This document shows, in pieces, positions 1-10,070 of a stretch of DNA of 64,000 nucleotides (position 1 is the stretch's first letter; each line of letters begins with the position of its first letter). Under the pieces are notes generated by a model. The model saw only the letters and a program-made list of their open reading frames with translations. It made no database searches and was not told where the DNA came from. The stretch lies in NCBI GenBank assembly GCA_963710535.1, contig CAVQAW010000004.1, positions 270,992-334,991 on the forward strand. Direction: 5' to 3'. Made by a program: the position numbers and the translations under genes. The stretch is from Pelagihabitans sp963710535. Lineage in GTDB: Bacteria; Bacteroidota; Bacteroidia; Flavobacteriales; Flavobacteriaceae.

Positions 1-437
1 AGCCCTATAGTTATATCGTGGAAAGGCAGTTGAAACCGGAAGCCAGAAAAGATATCGTAGAACTCCTAAAAAAAATGGGGGTAAAACCAACTGCGATGAT
101 CGACATCAGTGACGGACTTTCCTCCGAAATTCTTCATCTATGCAAGCAAAGTATTGTGGGATGTAAGTTGTATGAGGATAAAATTCCTTTAGACCCCACG
201 GTGATAACCGCCTGTGAGGAGTTTCAAATCGACAGTACCCTAGTGGCCTTGAGCGGTGGGGAAGATTATGAATTGTTGTTTACCCTCGATCAACTTCAAT
301 ATCCCAAAATTAAGGGGAATCCGAACCTGACGGTAATAGGGCACATGACCGACCCCTCGGAAGGCAGTGCTTTGGTGACCAGGGGCGGTGCGGAAATACC
401 TTTGACCGCCCAAGGGTGGAACGCCTTCAGCAGCTAG
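1..437 (+). CDS. thiL: Thiamine-monophosphate kinase, C-terminal part (5' end outside window)
   Basis: ThiL phosphorylates thiamine monophosphate to thiamine diphosphate, the last step of cofactor biosynthesis, in the cytoplasm. The reading frame is already open at base 3 and ends at TAG 435-437, so only about 145 C-terminal codons are present. Seen: the ThiL/PurM-type motif MIDISDGLSSE, whose Asp binds metal and nucleotide, and the later SGGEDYELLF loop typical of the family. The preceding part, with the N-terminal Mg-ATP site, lies upstream of the window. About 190 bp without a gene follow. Confidence 0.93.
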   Translation, partial: PYSYIVERQLKPEARKDIVELLKKMGVKPTAMIDISDGLSSEILHLCKQSIVGCKLYEDKIPLDPTVITACEEFQIDSTLVALSGGEDYELLFTLDQLQYPKIKGNPNLTVIGHMTDPSEGSALVTRGGAEIPLTAQGWNAFSS

Positions 438-629
438 CGAAAAGCCTATTTTGATTGGTTTCTTGGATTTATCAACAAAGGAAAAATCCCGAAAACCAAG
501 GGCAATCCCTGCTAAACTGTTGTGGGGCATACGACAGTGAAGAATGAGGGTGCTTTCTTAATTTCCAGGATATTCCGTTAAATTCCGTTGGCCGTTAAGC
601 GCATGTGGAATTCGCTTGCCAAAGCATAA

Positions 630-848
630 TTAGGCCACTTGTTGCGCGGCCCTGTGTCTTCTTTGATATATATCTTCCAGTGTTGCGTTAATGTCTTTCA
701 ATTCTGGCGTTAGTGTTGATAGGTTCCCATTGACATCTGTCGTCACCTGCTTTCCGCAGTGTATGCATTTGTATTCCTTGATGTGCTGGGTTACCTTTTT
801 CGAAATGGAAAAATGATGTCCAAATAGGTTGCAAAAAACTTTTTTCAT
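630..848 (-). CDS. Small zinc-ribbon-like conserved protein (72 aa)
   Basis: A 72-residue basic protein starting MKKVFCNLFGHH. It has a CxxC pair (CIHCGK) about 30 residues in, and Cys6 plus the His pair near the start. This resembles small flavobacterial proteins with one zinc-ribbon knuckle (DUF1660-like), a family without an assigned function. The C-terminal half is helical and ends in Arg-rich sequence. The frame stays open upstream with further ATGs at 917 and 971, but the MKK start fits the Cys/His arrangement best. It stands alone between thiL and brnQ on the opposite strand. The function is unknown. Confidence 0.6.
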   Translation of the reverse strand: MKKVFCNLFGHHFSISKKVTQHIKEYKCIHCGKQVTTDVNGNLSTLTPELKDINATLEDIYQRRHRAAQQVA

Positions 849-1117
849 GGCAGTAGGTTTTAGGTTTGCATTTTGGCCTTTGGGAAAACCGCTTTGCAAA
901 GGGTCATTGGTATTCATGTGATCAGTCCGATTTGGAACCTTATCCCCCTTCCAACGCAATCCTTCAAACATTTATTGGGACTGATAGTTGCTTTTTGCCA
1001 TATTTTCGATGAACGACATCCTTTTCCAATAAAACAGTGCGATATGTCCCCATGGCGGCTTTCTTTTTTAATGGGAATTTCCGTTATCTTAATGCCCTTA
1101 AATCATATCTTGCCAAC

Positions 1118-2407
1118 ATGTCCCATAACAAGGAAGCCTTAGTAACGGCCTTTGCCCTATTTTCACTATTTTTCGGCGCGGGCAACTTAATTCTGCCCCC
1201 ATTGCTCGGTTTTCAGGCAGGAAACCTTTGGTGGCTGGTTACTTTAGGCTTTTGTCTGTCGGCCGTCCTGGTTCCCCTTCTGGGAATTTTGGCGCACGCC
1301 AAATTACAGGGTACCATATTCGACTTCGGCAAAAAAGTGTCCCCTGCCTTTAGTTTGGTCTATTCCATACTGGTCTATGCCATTGCCATTGCTTTGCCGT
1401 CGCCGCGCACTGCAGCGGTAACCCACGAACTTGCCATAGCACCTTTGCTCGGCAGCAGCGCCTTGGCCACTAGTATCTGCTATTTTGTCTTGGTCTTTAT
1501 TTTCGTGATGAACCGTTCCCGAATCCTTGATATCATTGGGAAGATCCTCACCCCGGTGATCATTATCATCCTTTTGATCGTGATCGGTATCGCCATGGGC
1601 TCACATGACTTCATTTTTGGAGCCGTACAGTTTAAAAATGCATTTTCCGATGGCATCCTGGAAGGGTATCAAACCTTCGATGCCATTGGCGCCGTGGTCG
1701 TAGGCGGGGTCATCATCATCTCGGTGAACCTCAAAAAGAAGGAAGCTTCCTATGAAGAGAAAAAAACGTTGATCCTCCGTGCCGGCTGGATTGCCGGATT
1801 TGGCTTGTTTTTGGTATATGCGGGACTTATTCTCACCGGGGCCTTGATGCACGGTGAATTTGAAGCTTCAATTTCCCGCACCGCCTTATTGAGCGGTATT
1901 GGCACCAAGACCCTGGGTGCATCAGCGAATATATTTTTTAGCCTCTTGGTGAGTCTGGCCTGTTTTACAACTGCGGTCGGCATCGTGGCCGGAACGGCTG
2001 ACTTCTTCAAGTACCTTTTTGGAGATTCACAGAGGGCCTTTATCACTACCGCCGTATTGTGCTGTTTCCTGGGCATCATGGTAGGGCAATTCAATGTGGC
2101 CTATATCATCGCGGTGGCACTTCCGGCACTGATGTTCATTTATCCGATTACCATCGTTTTGATCATCCTAAACGTACTTCCGCAACAATACGCCACCGTC
2201 AAGACTTTTAGGGCGGTGGTGATCACTACCATTATTTTCAGTGTTCCGGATTTTCTCGGCAGTATCGGTTGGGGTGCTATCATCGCACCATGGCAACCCT
2301 TTATCCCGTTAAGCCAGTATAGCCTGGGTTGGGTGTTGCCGGCCGTTTTGGTTTTTATTACAATGTCCGTTTTCCAACGCTGGGCAAGCAGGGACGACAA
2401 GTTGTAA
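1118..2407 (+). CDS. brnQ: Branched-chain amino acid transport system II carrier protein
   Basis: An inner-membrane symporter of the LIVCS family that imports leucine, isoleucine and valine with Na+ or H+. The 429-residue protein has about 12 hydrophobic segments. It carries the N-terminal signature FFGAGNLILPP right after the first residues, as in BrnQ. The start at 1118 (MSHNKEA) is chosen because the 27 codons before it lack family character. The length matches the family. The gene converges with the peptidase gene that ends 5 bp downstream. No regulator is adjacent. Confidence 0.93.
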   Translation: MSHNKEALVTAFALFSLFFGAGNLILPPLLGFQAGNLWWLVTLGFCLSAVLVPLLGILAHAKLQGTIFDFGKKVSPAFSLVYSILVYAIAIALPSPRTAAVTHELAIAPLLGSSALATSICYFVLVFIFVMNRSRILDIIGKILTPVIIIILLIVIGIAMGSHDFIFGAVQFKNAFSDGILEGYQTFDAIGAVVVGGVIIISVNLKKKEASYEEKKTLILRAGWIAGFGLFLVYAGLILTGALMHGEFEASISRTALLSGIGTKTLGASANIFFSLLVSLACFTTAVGIVAGTADFFKYLFGDSQRAFITTAVLCCFLGIMVGQFNVAYIIAVALPALMFIYPITIVLIILNVLPQQYATVKTFRAVVITTIIFSVPDFLGSIGWGAIIAPWQPFIPLSQYSLGWVLPAVLVFITMSVFQRWASRDDKL

Positions 2408-2412
2408 ATAGT

Positions 2413-3709
2413 TTATCTCGAATGCATCAGGGTTTCTATCTCGTCGGCCTCTATGGGGATGTTCCCCATAAGATTTAGGGGCTTTCCTTTTGCTTTGATC
2501 ACAACATCATCCTCCAGACGAATGCCCATATTTTCTGCGGGAATATAAATTCCAGGCTCTACAGTAAAAACCATGTCCGCTTTCATCGGCGTCTTGAGCG
2601 CCCCATAATCATGTGTGTTCAGCCCGATATGATGGCTGGTGCCGTGCATGAAATATTTTTTATAAGCGGGCCAATCGGCCTGCTCATTTTTGATGTCGGC
2701 CTTATCCAATAATTTGAGGCCCAACAACTCCGAAGTCATGATTTTGCCCACTTCCTTGTGGTACTCCGCCCATAGCGTTCCCGGGACCAACAGATCGGTA
2801 GCCTCATTTTTAACGCGGAGTACCGCTTCGTAGACTTCCCGCTGCCTGGGCGTAAAACGCCCGTTCACTGGAATGGTTCGGGTAAGGTCACTTGAATAAT
2901 TGGCATATTCGGCTGCGACATCCATCAAAATCAAATCCCCGTCCTTACACTTTTGGTTGTTCTCGATATAATGTAAAACGTTCGCGTTATTGCCTGATGC
3001 GATGATGGGGGAATACGCAAAACCTTTGGATCGTTTGCGAATAAATTCATGGAGCAGTTCCGCTTCGATCTCATACTCCCAAATCCCGGGCTTCACGAAC
3101 TTCAAAATCCTGCGAAATCCCGATTCGGTAATGTCACAGGCCTTTTGGATCAACGCGATTTCTTCCGGCTCCTTGATGCCCCTGATGTTCTGGAGAATAG
3201 GGTTGCTTTTGGCTACCTGGTGGGCCGGAAATTGCTTTTTCACTTTCCGGATAAAGCGATCTTCCCTGGTTTCGGTCACCACCGCCTGCCGGTAGTGTTC
3301 ATTGGTATTCAAATATAGGGTCTCAGCCTCGGTCATCAAATCAAAAAACACCTTCTCAAAATCGGATAGCCAATACACCGTTTCGATCCCGGAAATATCG
3401 GTGGCCTTTTTCTTTGAAAGTTTTTCCCCTTCCCAGACCGCAATATGGTCGTTGGTTTCCCTAACGAACAAAACCTCCCTATGTTTCCGATCGATCGCAT
3501 CCGGAAACAAAAGTAAAATGGTTTCTTCCTGATCGGCCCCGCTCAAATAAAAGATATCACGGTGCTGCTCAAAAGGCATGGTCGAATCGGCACTGATGGG
3601 ATAAACATCATTTGAATTGAAGACAGCGATGCTTTTAGGCTTCATTTGATCCATGAATTTTTTTCGGTTCTTGACGAATAATTTGACTCGGTATCTTATC
3701 GTACTTCAT
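2413..3709 (-). CDS. pepP: Xaa-Pro aminopeptidase (M24B), frameshifted at codon 10
   Basis: A cytoplasmic metallopeptidase that removes N-terminal residues preceding proline. The catalytic pita-bread domain is complete: the Asp ligands in LILMDVAAEYANYSSDLTR, the His in HGTSHHIGLNTHDYG, and the Glu ligands in VEPGIYI and IRLEDDVVI. The main frame opens only at an internal ATG (3654, 413 aa). A family-like N-terminus (MKYDKIPSQ, start at 3709) lies upstream in another frame and joins LFVKNRKKFM if one A in the run at 3682-3684 is removed. So this is either a one-base sequencing error or a real 5' lesion, with translation starting 18 residues late. Confidence 0.9.
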
Positions 3710-4012
3710 ATGGTGATTTCATTTTATTTTGAATTCTATAAAAATCGGGCTTGCAATCTTTCCGGTAATGGGATGGCCTTCTCTCAAAAATAGGAATAAT
3801 ATGGATGATCGGGCAACATACTTTGACGATTTGAAAATTTAGGGCGGTCATTGCCCGGCCCGACACAAATTTCCGATCGGAGCGGCTTCCATTCTTCCAG
3901 AAACCTTGGCATGATTCTCATTACGCCACTTGCAATAGCTGGAAGAAACAATATTTTGTTTGCCCCTGAAGTAATGCTTACCTTGATGCCTTCAAAAATA
4001 AACCAACATCCC
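3710..4012. other. Gene-free gap between pepP and the VPS10/BNR gene
   Basis: A divergent intergenic region of about 300 bp that must hold the promoters of both neighbours. I see no clear TAnnTTTG -7 box, RNA gene or long hairpin in it. The frame of the downstream gene is open back to 3851, but that extension shows no signal peptide or family similarity and is taken as non-coding. Confidence 0.5.
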
Positions 4013-6871
4013 ATGAAGCATATTTTACTCCCTTTGATGCTGTTATTACAATGGTCATTAAGCTCACAAGTGAGCTCAACGCCGCCTTCAACCGTACAGG
4101 AAGCGCTGGTTCAGAAGCAACTATCGGAACGCAATTCATTTGTCAAAAATCTTCCCTTAAAAAATATTGGCCCATCGATCATGAGTGGCCGAGTGGTTGA
4201 TCTGGATGTGAATCCTGACAACCCGAATGAATTCTATGTGGGATATGCCTCCGGTGGTCTTTGGTATACCAGCAATAATGGTACGACTTTTTCACCACTG
4301 CTTGATGGATCCGATACACAAAATGTTGGAGATATCGCCGTAGATTGGGCCTCTGGGACCATTTGGGTAGGAACCGGGGAAAATAATGCGTCGCGCTCCT
4401 CCTATGCCGGAATCGGAATTTTAAAGTCGGTCGATAAGGGCAAAAGCTGGCAAAATATGGGCCTGCCCGATTCGCATCATATCGGCCGCATCGTCATCAA
4501 TACCAAAAATCAGGATGAAGTGGTCGTGGGCGTAGCAGGACATTTATATTCTCCGAATGCAGAACGCGGAATTTTTAAAACCAAGGACGGGGGCAAGACA
4601 TGGCAAAAGACGCTTTTTATCAACGAAAGTTCCGGCATCATCGATGTGGCCCATGCCCCAAATAACTTTGAGATCATGTTTGCCGCATCCTGGGAAAAAG
4701 ACAGGAAAGCTTGGGATTTTATCGGCAATGGCAATGGCTCGGGAATTTACAAAAGCACGGATGGGGGGGATACTTGGAACAAAGTTTCACTGCCGGAGAG
4801 CGGTTTCCCCACCGGAGCGGGAGTTGGGCGCATAGGCCTTGCAGTATTCGATGCCCAAACGGTATATGCGGTGCACGACAACCAAAACAGGCGGGATACG
4901 TCTGAAGAAAAGGAAGAACGCTCCGATAAACTGGTCAAAGAGGATTTTAAAACCATTTCGGAGGAGGATTTCTTGAAGTTGGAGGATGCCAAACTGAACG
5001 ATTTTTTAAAAACCAATGGATTTCAAGAGAAATACAGGGCAGATAACCTGAAGCAAATGGTTCGTGATGGCTCGGTAAAACCTTTAGATTTGGCCAAGTA
5101 TTTGGAGGACGCCAATTCGCTGTTGTTCGACACTCCTGTGATTGGGGCGGAGGTGTTTCGAAGCAATGATGGGGGTCTCACCTGGGCCAAGCAAAACAAT
5201 TCCTATATCGATGACCTTTTTTATAGTTATGGGTATTACTTTGCGCAAATTGCGGTCGATCCCAATGACGTCAACAGAATTTATCTGGCCGGTGTGCCCA
5301 TCATCAAATCAATTGACGGGGGGAAAACCTATTTGGCCATCGATGGGGATAACGTGCATTCAGACCACCATGCCATCTGGATCGATCCAAAAATGCCGGG
5401 CCATTTGATCAACGGCAACGATGGGGGGGTTAATATCAGCTATGACGACGGCCTCAGTTGGATCAAGAACAACACGCCCGCGGTCGGGCAATTTTATTAT
5501 ATCAACGTAGACAACCAAGAGCCCTACCATGTCTACGGGGGCCTTCAAGACAATGGTGTTTGGGAAGGACCCCATAATGCCGAAGAAAACAGCGGTTGGC
5601 AGCAAAGCGGGGAATATCCATGGAAGTCGATCATGGGGGGAGACGGCATGCAGGTGCAGATCGATAATCGCGACCATAACCTGGTCTACACCGGATTTCA
5701 ATTTGGCAACTATTTTAGGGTGAACAAGGCTAAAAACGAGCAAAAATATATACAGCCAAAGCACGACCTAGGGGAAGCGCCTTATCGTTTCAATTGGCAA
5801 ACACCCATCCTGCTCTCCCACCACAATCAAGATATTCTCTATCTAGGAGGGAACAAGTTACACCGCTCGTTCAATCAAGGCGATGATTGGGAAACGATTT
5901 CTCCCGACCTTACGCAAGGGGGGAAAAAGGGCAATGTTGCCTATGGTACGCTTACCACCATTGCAGAATCGCCTTTTAAATTTGGACTGATCTATACCGG
6001 CAGTGATGACGGTCTTGTTCAGATCACAAAAAATGGCGGTGCATCATGGGAAATCATTTCAAAGGCCTTACCTGGCGACCTATGGGTCAGTCGGGTGGTG
6101 GCATCAAAACATAAAATGGAAAGGGTTTATGTTGCGCTCAACGGGTATCGTTGGGACGACTTTGCCCCTTACCTCTATGTGAGCGAAGATCATGGCAAGA
6201 CATGGAACGACATCGGGAAAACCATTCCTGCTGCCCCCATAAACGCAATCGTGGAAGACCCTGAAAACCAGAATGTTTTATTTGTGGGGACCGATAACGG
6301 ACTGTATGTCTCCTTCGATCGTGGTGCTACCTGGGCGGTTTTTCAAAATGGACTTCCCAACGTAGCCGTTCATGATCTGGTGATCCAACCAAAGGCCAAG
6401 CACCTTTTGGTGGGGACCCATGGAAGAAGTATTTATCAAGCCGATATATCAAAAATCGAACAGTTGACCCCGGCCATGTTACAAAAGGAGCTTTACGTCT
6501 TTAAACCCGAGAACATCAAACATTCCGACCGTTGGGGCAGCGCATGGAGTTCGTGGGGCAAAGCAAGAACCCCTGGACTCGATATAACTTTTCTTAGCGC
6601 CGCTCCCGGAAGTTACAAGGCCGCCGTGAAGACACTCGATGGCATTACGGTGAGTTCCACAGCGGTGATGGCCGATAAAGGCTTCAATATTCTTTCCTAT
6701 GATGTGGCATTTTCCAAAAGTGGCAAATTGGCCTACCTTAAAAAAAACAAGGTCGAACTCAAGGAAGCCAAGAACGGTGTAACTTATCTTCCCGTAGGAA
6801 AGTATGTGGTGGAAATTGAGGGCAATGGTCAACTCGAGAAAATAGAATTTGAAATCGAGGGCGGAAAATGA
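4013..6871 (+). CDS. Secreted VPS10/BNR-repeat beta-propeller protein (952 aa)
   Basis: A large exported protein of the sortilin/VPS10-like or glycosyl-hydrolase-like BNR superfamily that is common in Bacteroidota. The substrate is unknown. It starts with a signal peptide (MKHILLPLMLLLQWSLSSQ), which fixes the start at 4013. At least seven Asp-box repeats of the form S/T-x-D-x-G-x-T/S-W are visible, for example KTKDGGKTW, KSTDGGDTW, RSNDGGLTW, YDDGLSW, TKNGGASW, SEDHGKTW and SFDRGATW. These are blades of one or two propellers. A charged, helical insert of about 75 residues (roughly 295-370) interrupts the first propeller. I see no type IX secretion C-terminal domain. Confidence 0.85.
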   Translation: MKHILLPLMLLLQWSLSSQVSSTPPSTVQEALVQKQLSERNSFVKNLPLKNIGPSIMSGRVVDLDVNPDNPNEFYVGYASGGLWYTSNNGTTFSPLLDGSDTQNVGDIAVDWASGTIWVGTGENNASRSSYAGIGILKSVDKGKSWQNMGLPDSHHIGRIVINTKNQDEVVVGVAGHLYSPNAERGIFKTKDGGKTWQKTLFINESSGIIDVAHAPNNFEIMFAASWEKDRKAWDFIGNGNGSGIYKSTDGGDTWNKVSLPESGFPTGAGVGRIGLAVFDAQTVYAVHDNQNRRDTSEEKEERSDKLVKEDFKTISEEDFLKLEDAKLNDFLKTNGFQEKYRADNLKQMVRDGSVKPLDLAKYLEDANSLLFDTPVIGAEVFRSNDGGLTWAKQNNSYIDDLFYSYGYYFAQIAVDPNDVNRIYLAGVPIIKSIDGGKTYLAIDGDNVHSDHHAIWIDPKMPGHLINGNDGGVNISYDDGLSWIKNNTPAVGQFYYINVDNQEPYHVYGGLQDNGVWEGPHNAEENSGWQQSGEYPWKSIMGGDGMQVQIDNRDHNLVYTGFQFGNYFRVNKAKNEQKYIQPKHDLGEAPYRFNWQTPILLSHHNQDILYLGGNKLHRSFNQGDDWETISPDLTQGGKKGNVAYGTLTTIAESPFKFGLIYTGSDDGLVQITKNGGASWEIISKALPGDLWVSRVVASKHKMERVYVALNGYRWDDFAPYLYVSEDHGKTWNDIGKTIPAAPINAIVEDPENQNVLFVGTDNGLYVSFDRGATWAVFQNGLPNVAVHDLVIQPKAKHLLVGTHGRSIYQADISKIEQLTPAMLQKELYVFKPENIKHSDRWGSAWSSWGKARTPGLDITFLSAAPGSYKAAVKTLDGITVSSTAVMADKGFNILSYDVAFSKSGKLAYLKKNKVELKEAKNGVTYLPVGKYVVEIEGNGQLEKIEFEIEGGK

Positions 6872-6885
6872 ACTGGATTAGCAAA

Positions 6886-7029
6886 ACCGACCACCGGGTC
6901 GGTCGGCTGATTTTTAGAAAACATCCAAAGGTTGACGCTATCGGTTGACCGAACGAAAACCTAGGTCGAATCGCATTCATAGGCAGGTGAAAGCACCTTG
7001 CAAATCGAATTACAAACCACCGGGTCGGT
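6886..7029. repeat. Dispersed 144-bp element, copy A (inverted palindromic ends)
   Basis: It starts 15 bp after the VPS10 stop. The left end is ACCGACCACCGGGTCGG. The right end read inward is ACCGACCCGGTGGTTTG. Three other copies with matching ends and length lie at 27799, 46116 and 49792. The interior has the palindrome TCGGTTGACCGA (6941-6952) and a TATCGG core (6939-6944) shared with copy B. The element lies in the 518-bp gene-free stretch 6872-7389. The rest of that stretch shows only the sdhC promoter and a doubtful 23-codon frame at 7093. Confidence 0.6.
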
Positions 7030-7338
7030 AAAAAATAGATATTTTGACCCCTTAAATGCTTGTCAAGACTTAAAATGGGCCTTTGTAGGAGGATGCAAAA
7101 AGAAAAACTTGGCCTATTCACCCTTTTTGGTGCATGCCAAAAAATGAAGCGGTTATCGATTTAAATTTGTTGGGCAATCATTTCGTTCATGGTTCGGTTT
7201 AAACTTGGGCACAAGGTTGTGTTGGTTAATTTGTTTAGACTTGGGAACCGATTTATTTGAATTTGCAGCAAATCGTTGAACACTGGGATAGGTTTCTTTA
7301 AAATACATCTAAATTAGTCTACATAAGACGGCTAAAAC

Positions 7339-7369
7339 TTGTTAATAACTGCCCTGTACTGTATTTTTG
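7339..7369 (+). promoter_or_regulatory. Bacteroidota-type promoter of sdhCAB
   Basis: TTG at 7339-7341 and TATTTTTG at 7362-7369, separated by 20 bp, match the Bacteroidota -33/-7 consensus (TTG, TAnnTTTG). Transcription would begin around 7375, giving a leader of about 15 nt before the sdhC ATG at 7390. I see no further promoter inside the operon. Confidence 0.6.
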
Positions 7370-7389
7370 TTCGACTAAACTAAATATTA

Positions 7390-8058
7390 ATGAGCGGATT
7401 GATTAAGTCTTCGATTGCCCGAAAAGTGGTCATGGCCCTCTCGGGTCTTTTTTTGGTCATTTTCCTGGGCCAACACTTTGTAATCAACATTACTTCGGTG
7501 ATTTCCCCGGACACTTTTAATTCATGGTCACATTTCATGGGCTATAACGTACTGGTGCAATATGTGCTCCAACCCATCCTGATCGCAGGGGTGGTGGTTC
7601 ATTTTGTCATGGGATTCATCCTCGAACTTGGCAACAACAAAGCAAGGGACATCAAATATGTGCGATATAACGGGAAGAGCAATGCCCCATGGATTTCTAG
7701 GAACATGATTATCACGGGCCTGGTTGTCCTTGCTTTTTTGGGCCTGCATTTTTACGATTTCTGGGTGCACGAAATGGTCTATAAATATATTGAAGCCAAC
7801 CCGGAAGACCCCACGAGATATTATGCGGAAACGGTCGAAAAATTTGAACCGATATGGCGTACGGTCCTCTATATAGTGGCCTTCGTTCTATTGGCGCTCC
7901 ACTTGCTGCACGGTTTCTCCTCCGCCTTTCAGAGCATGGGGGTCAACAACAAATATTCCCCGGGCATCAAGACCTTTACCAAGATTTATGCCGTTGCAAT
8001 CCCCTTGGGCTTTGCATTTATAGCAATTTACCATCATCTTAACCCGATAACACATTAA
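7390..8058 (+). CDS. sdhC: Succinate dehydrogenase cytochrome b558 subunit
   Basis: The membrane anchor of complex II. It binds two haems b and passes electrons to menaquinone. The 222-residue protein has five hydrophobic segments (type B, single anchor subunit) and conserved histidines within helices, such as GQHF and ALHLLHGF. The N-terminus GLIKSSIARKVVMALSG is typical of the Bacteroidota b558 family. It is the first gene of the sdhCAB operon, with a 2-bp gap to sdhA. Confidence 0.93.
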   Translation: MSGLIKSSIARKVVMALSGLFLVIFLGQHFVINITSVISPDTFNSWSHFMGYNVLVQYVLQPILIAGVVVHFVMGFILELGNNKARDIKYVRYNGKSNAPWISRNMIITGLVVLAFLGLHFYDFWVHEMVYKYIEANPEDPTRYYAETVEKFEPIWRTVLYIVAFVLLALHLLHGFSSAFQSMGVNNKYSPGIKTFTKIYAVAIPLGFAFIAIYHHLNPITH

Positions 8059-8060
8059 CT

Positions 8061-10064
8061 ATGGGCATTTTGGATTCAAAAGTTCCTTCCGGGCCATTGG
8101 CCGATAAATGGACAAAACATAAGAACGACATCAACCTGGTTAATCCGGCCAACAAGCGGAACATAGATATCATCGTTGTGGGTACGGGACTCGCAGGGGG
8201 GTCTGCTGCGGCCACCCTTGCCGAACTCGGCTACAACGTCAAGACTTTTTGTTATCAGGATTCCCCGCGACGGGCGCATTCCATAGCCGCACAAGGCGGA
8301 ATCAACGCCGCAAAAAATTACCAAGGCGACGGCGACAGCAATTACCGGTTGTTCTATGACACCATCAAAGGTGGGGATTATCGGTCCAGGGAAGCCAATG
8401 TATATAGGCTGGCCGAAGTTTCGGGCAACATCATAGACCAATGTGTGGCACAAGGCGTGCCCTTTGCCAGGGAATATGGCGGGTTATTGGACAACCGATC
8501 CTTCGGGGGCGTTTTGGTATCAAGAACCTTTTATGCCAAAGGCCAAACAGGGCAACAGCTGCTGCTCGGGGCCTATGCGGCCATGAACCGACAGATCAAC
8601 CGGGGAAAGATCACTCCTTATAACCGGCATGAAATGATGGATCTTGTTCTGGTCAACGGTAAAGCACGGGGCATTATCGCCAGGGACCTGGTGACAGGGG
8701 CCGTGGAAAGGCATGCCGCTCATGCGGTGGTTTTGGCCACGGGTGGTTATGGCAACGTGTTTTTCCTTTCTACCAACGCTATGGGAAGCAATGTGATGGC
8801 GGCATGGCGGGCGCATAGAAGGGGAGCCTTCTTTGCTAACCCTTGCTTCACACAAATACATCCTACCTGCATTCCGGTATCCGGAGATCACCAATCGAAA
8901 CTGACCTTGATGTCGGAATCTTTGCGTAATGACGGTCGCATCTGGGTGCCCAAACGCCTGGAAGATGCCCAAGCCATCCGTGAAGGGAAGCTAAAGCCCA
9001 CGCAGCTCAAAGTCGAGGACCGCGATTATTTCTTGGAAAGACGATATCCCGCATTCGGAAATCTGGTGCCAAGGGATGTGGCCTCCAGGGCGGCGAAAGA
9101 ACGTTGCGATGCCGGATTTGGCGTCAATAAAACCGGGGAGGCCGTCTATCTCGATTTTGCCTCAGCCATAACAAGGTATGGAAAAGAGCAGGCGATGATC
9201 ACGGGCATCAAAAATCCTGATGATGACACCATAAGAAAACTCGGAGAACAGGTGGTAGAGGCCAAGTATGGCAACCTTTTCCAGATGTACGAAAAAATTG
9301 TGGATGAAAACCCTTACAAGACCCCCATGAAAATATACCCGGCGGTACATTATACCATGGGCGGACTTTGGGTCGACTATAATCTGCAGACCACGATTCC
9401 CGGATGCTATGCGGCGGGAGAAGCTAATTTCAGCGACCACGGGGCCAACCGTCTTGGGGCTTCCGCTTTGATGCAGGGATTGGCCGATGGTTATTTTGTA
9501 CTTCCGTACACCATCGGGGACTATCTTTCACAAGATATCAGAACCGGTGCCATCCCAACCGATAGCGCCGAATTCGAAGCGGCGGAAATGGACGTAAAAC
9601 AGCGGATGGAGCGTTTGATGTCGGGCAGCGGCGCCCATTCCGTCGATTATTACCATAAGAAATTGGGCAAAATCATGTGGAACAAATGTGGTATGAGCCG
9701 AAATGCGAAAGAACTTAAGGAGGCTATCGACGAGATTTCCTCCCTGCGGGCCGATTTCTGGCAGCATGTTCGTGTCCCGGGAACCGCAGATAGCAAAAAT
9801 CAGGAATTGGAAAAAGCAGGCCGGGTGGCCGACTTCCTTGAACTGGGGGAGCTGTTTGCCAAAGATGCGCTAACCAGAAACGAATCATGTGGGGGACACT
9901 TCCGTGAAGAATACCAAACCCCGGAAGGAGAAGCTTTGCGCGACGATAAGAACTTCAAGTTCGTATCGGCCTGGGAATATAAAGGAGAACCCAAGGATGC
10001 CATTTTGCACAAGGAAGATCTGATCTATGAGAATATCGAATTGAAAACAAGAAGTTATAAATAA
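8061..10064 (+). CDS. sdhA: Succinate dehydrogenase flavoprotein subunit
   Basis: The catalytic subunit of complex II. It oxidises succinate to fumarate on a covalently bound FAD at the inner face of the membrane. Visible: the Rossmann motif GTGLAGGSAAATLAELG near residue 37, the flavin-linking His in HSIAAQGGINA (about residue 73), and the C-terminal FAD-binding stretch YAAGEANFSDHGANRLG. The 667-residue length and the pairing with a one-subunit anchor indicate a type-B enzyme. It is followed 6 bp later by sdhB. Confidence 0.96.
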   Translation: MGILDSKVPSGPLADKWTKHKNDINLVNPANKRNIDIIVVGTGLAGGSAAATLAELGYNVKTFCYQDSPRRAHSIAAQGGINAAKNYQGDGDSNYRLFYDTIKGGDYRSREANVYRLAEVSGNIIDQCVAQGVPFAREYGGLLDNRSFGGVLVSRTFYAKGQTGQQLLLGAYAAMNRQINRGKITPYNRHEMMDLVLVNGKARGIIARDLVTGAVERHAAHAVVLATGGYGNVFFLSTNAMGSNVMAAWRAHRRGAFFANPCFTQIHPTCIPVSGDHQSKLTLMSESLRNDGRIWVPKRLEDAQAIREGKLKPTQLKVEDRDYFLERRYPAFGNLVPRDVASRAAKERCDAGFGVNKTGEAVYLDFASAITRYGKEQAMITGIKNPDDDTIRKLGEQVVEAKYGNLFQMYEKIVDENPYKTPMKIYPAVHYTMGGLWVDYNLQTTIPGCYAAGEANFSDHGANRLGASALMQGLADGYFVLPYTIGDYLSQDIRTGAIPTDSAEFEAAEMDVKQRMERLMSGSGAHSVDYYHKKLGKIMWNKCGMSRNAKELKEAIDEISSLRADFWQHVRVPGTADSKNQELEKAGRVADFLELGELFAKDALTRNESCGGHFREEYQTPEGEALRDDKNFKFVSAWEYKGEPKDAILHKEDLIYENIELKTRSYK

Positions 10065-10070
10065 GAATCG

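Noticed and set aside
4013..6871. Repeated GATGGGGG-like DNA in the VPS10 gene as a tandem repeat or CRISPR
   Set aside because: The repeats are Asp-box codons of a protein family, spaced irregularly and in frame.
7093..7164. 23-codon frame with AGGAGG directly at its ATG
   Set aside because: The Shine-Dalgarno-like run has no spacing from the ATG, and Bacteroidota rarely rely on it. No conservation evidence.
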